Assembly: GCA_036023115.1 (NCBI GenBank)
Contig: JAYKKT010000073.1
Span: 16,635,501-16,699,500 of the forward strand
Source of the DNA: Brasenia schreberi
Lineage: Eukaryota; Streptophyta; Magnoliopsida; Nymphaeales; Cabombaceae
DNA: 64,000 nucleotides
Direction: 5' to 3'
Position 1 is the stretch's first letter; each line of letters opens with the position of its first letter. Under the pieces are notes generated by a model that saw nothing but the letters and a program-made list of their open reading frames with translations, did not search any database and was not told the origin of the DNA. This document shows positions 62,501 through 64,000 of this stretch, in pieces. Position numbers and translations under genes: made by a program.

Positions 62501-64000
62501 TGATCTTAAGACTTTGATTCAATGTCCTAATTGGTTTTACACTTTCTGCTTATATTCTTTAAAGCATCTACTGCCTCAAATTTATGTGTCAAAAGATATA
62601 AATACATATATCTAGAGTAATCATCGATTAAGGTTATAAAATAAACCTTTTTAACGATGTGACCTTACTCTAAATGGTCCAAATAAATTTCTTGTGAATA
62701 ACCTCCAACAAAGTTGTTGCCCTTGTTGATTCATTGGAAAAAACTTTTCTTATCATCTTTCCATATATAGAAGCTTCACACTTGTTGAAAGTATTTTCCT
62801 CAAATCTAGGCAGTAAGTTAAAGTTAGATAATTTCCTCAACTTTTCCATACTTATATGCACAAGGCGTTTATGCCACATATTCATATCAACAGTAAAGGC
62901 ACAATCAATATAAGCAGAAGAAGTACCAATTTTATTATCACAAAATTTAAACAGTCCATGTTCTACATCGAATTCCTCAAAGAATATAATTCTCCCATAC
63001 TTACCCACAGTCTCCTTATTAGGAGTAAACCTGACCTCAAAGCCTTTCTTTAATAAGGCAGGGACCGATACCAGATTGCGCCTTATAGATGGCACAATTA
63101 ATACATCAGTTAATACAATCAGTTTGCTTTATATAAAAATTCTAAAGGACCAAATACTTAAAACATCTGAGAATGTGTTGTTGCTCATGTAGACTCGATG
63201 TTCGCCTGTGTTATATTCCTTTAGATTTATTGCCCTTTCCTTGGTCTTTGAGATGTGTCTAGTAGCTCCGGAGTCGATCCACCAATCTCTCACCGGGCGG
63301 TCCATGTATAAGCATTCAGAAATCACATGGATTATGTCCTGCTTCTCTAACTATCTGCGTTGTGGGTTGTTTCCTCCACCTTTTTTGTTGCGGCAGACCC
63401 TCTTGAAATGTCTCATCTTTCCATAGTTGAAGCACTTTACTCGAGAAGCGATTTCCTATAATTTCTTAAAATTTTGACCATCTTTCTTGTTACTCTTGCC
63501 AAACTTCTTCTTTGGTTTATTTTTCTTTTAGTTGGTTCTGGAGCTAGACGCTATCTCATCTTGGGCCACTAGCAATTTTTCTTTCTTGTTCTTGTTCATG
63601 TTTTCTTGCTCTATTGCTAGTTTTAAGGGCAATTCAGAAAGGTTAATCTCTGACCATAATCTGAGGGCAGTGGTGACCATGTTCCATGACGAGGGTAGGA
63701 TGTTTAATATGGCTGATATTTGCATCGGTTCTGGGATGACTGACTTTGTCACGGCTAAGTCCCTAGCCATTACTAACATGTGGTTCACATGTTCTACTAC
63801 ATCATCTCCTTCTCTCATTTTAAAGGAATTATATTTTTGTAGTAGTAACTGCACATGTAACTTAGCAGTTGTGTTATACTTAGCTCTTATTGAATCGAAC
63901 ATCTCTTTCGTGGTCTCGTGTTCTTCGAAAACCTTTATTAAGTGATCCTCCATGTAGGTTAACATTACTGACCTGACTATGGTGTCATGTTTTAGAAATG
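59597..64000 (-). mobile_element. Ty1/copia element F (minus strand), runs off the window
   Basis: The 3' LTR lies at roughly 59597-60024; its right edge ...ATGTAACA at 60024 is set by the adjoining purine tract AAGTGGGAGA (minus strand), and the left edge is approximate. The internal region matches element E in order and wording. No 5' LTR or primer-binding site is inside the window. Confidence 0.85.
60380..63965 (-). pseudogene. Copia F gag-pol polyprotein, heavily broken
   Basis: On the minus strand: gag piece LTYMEDHLIKVFEEHETTKE (63,965 down to 63,528), protease WWIDSGATRHISKTKE near 63,280, and integrase pre-domain NMWHKRLVHIS near 62,880. Integrase end with LPRVFWGEAVSTTIYILNRV lies near 62,330. 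RT pieces are GCKWVLKKKYKVDD (near 61,670) and YVDDILLTGND (near 61,260), and RNase H pieces (STSRQIFLFGG, near 60,700) run to about 60,430. Stops and shifts occur in every domain. It is more decayed than element E, to which it is closely related. Confidence 0.85.

Overview
The window is nuclear DNA of a flowering plant. The evidence is spliced genes of plant families (a type III beta phosphatidylinositol 4-kinase, a tail-anchored cytochrome b5, an S40/DUF584 protein, CYP704-like P450 remnants) and plant-type transposable elements (Ty1/copia LTR elements, RTE-clade LINEs ending in TTG-rich tails, tRNA-derived SINEs). The sequence does not decide between monocot, eudicot and magnoliid. Most of the window is transposon sequence of several ages, often nested; host-gene exons are a few percent.

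Layout. 1-11.7 kb: hAT-like 3' ends and at least three related, decayed Copia elements on the + strand, one of them split by a young, almost intact Copia at 3551-8782. 12.1-27.5 kb: the last eight recognisable coding exons of a PI4K-beta gene (+), with a 9.5-kb intron and a 4.6-kb intron filled by RTE LINEs. The 9.5-kb intron also holds a ~3.1-kb solo LTR and a 530-bp tandem duplication. 29.5-36 kb: a decayed terminal exon of a CYP704-like P450 (-), with a minus-strand Copia in its adjoining intron. 36.3-42.3 kb: two RTE LINEs. 42.5-46.9 kb: a second CYP704-like pseudogene (+), whose last intron holds a minus-strand RTE joined head-to-head to a tRNA-His pseudogene and, next to it, a SINE. 47.9-48.7 kb: an S40-family gene (-) with a frame shift. 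51.0-54.5 kb: a cytochrome b5 gene (+) that looks complete. 54.5-59.6 kb: mostly featureless AT-rich DNA with microsatellites, a SINE and a twin-primed RTE. 59.6-64 kb: another minus-strand Copia running off the end.

How it works together. The host genes do not form a pathway cluster; each stands alone. PI4K-beta makes PI4P at Golgi/trans-Golgi membranes, cytochrome b5 supplies electrons to ER desaturases, hydroxylases and P450s, and S40 proteins are senescence- and stress-linked. The clearest story is genome history. Target-site duplications order many insertions: RTE into the PI4K intron, then an LTR and a second RTE into that RTE; and a young Copia into an old Copia. The premature stops examined in the young Copia and in the full-length RTE are G:C-to-A:T transitions, as expected for silenced, methylated elements. 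I found no convincing novel functional system; the most distinctive observations are mechanistic traces of LINE insertion.
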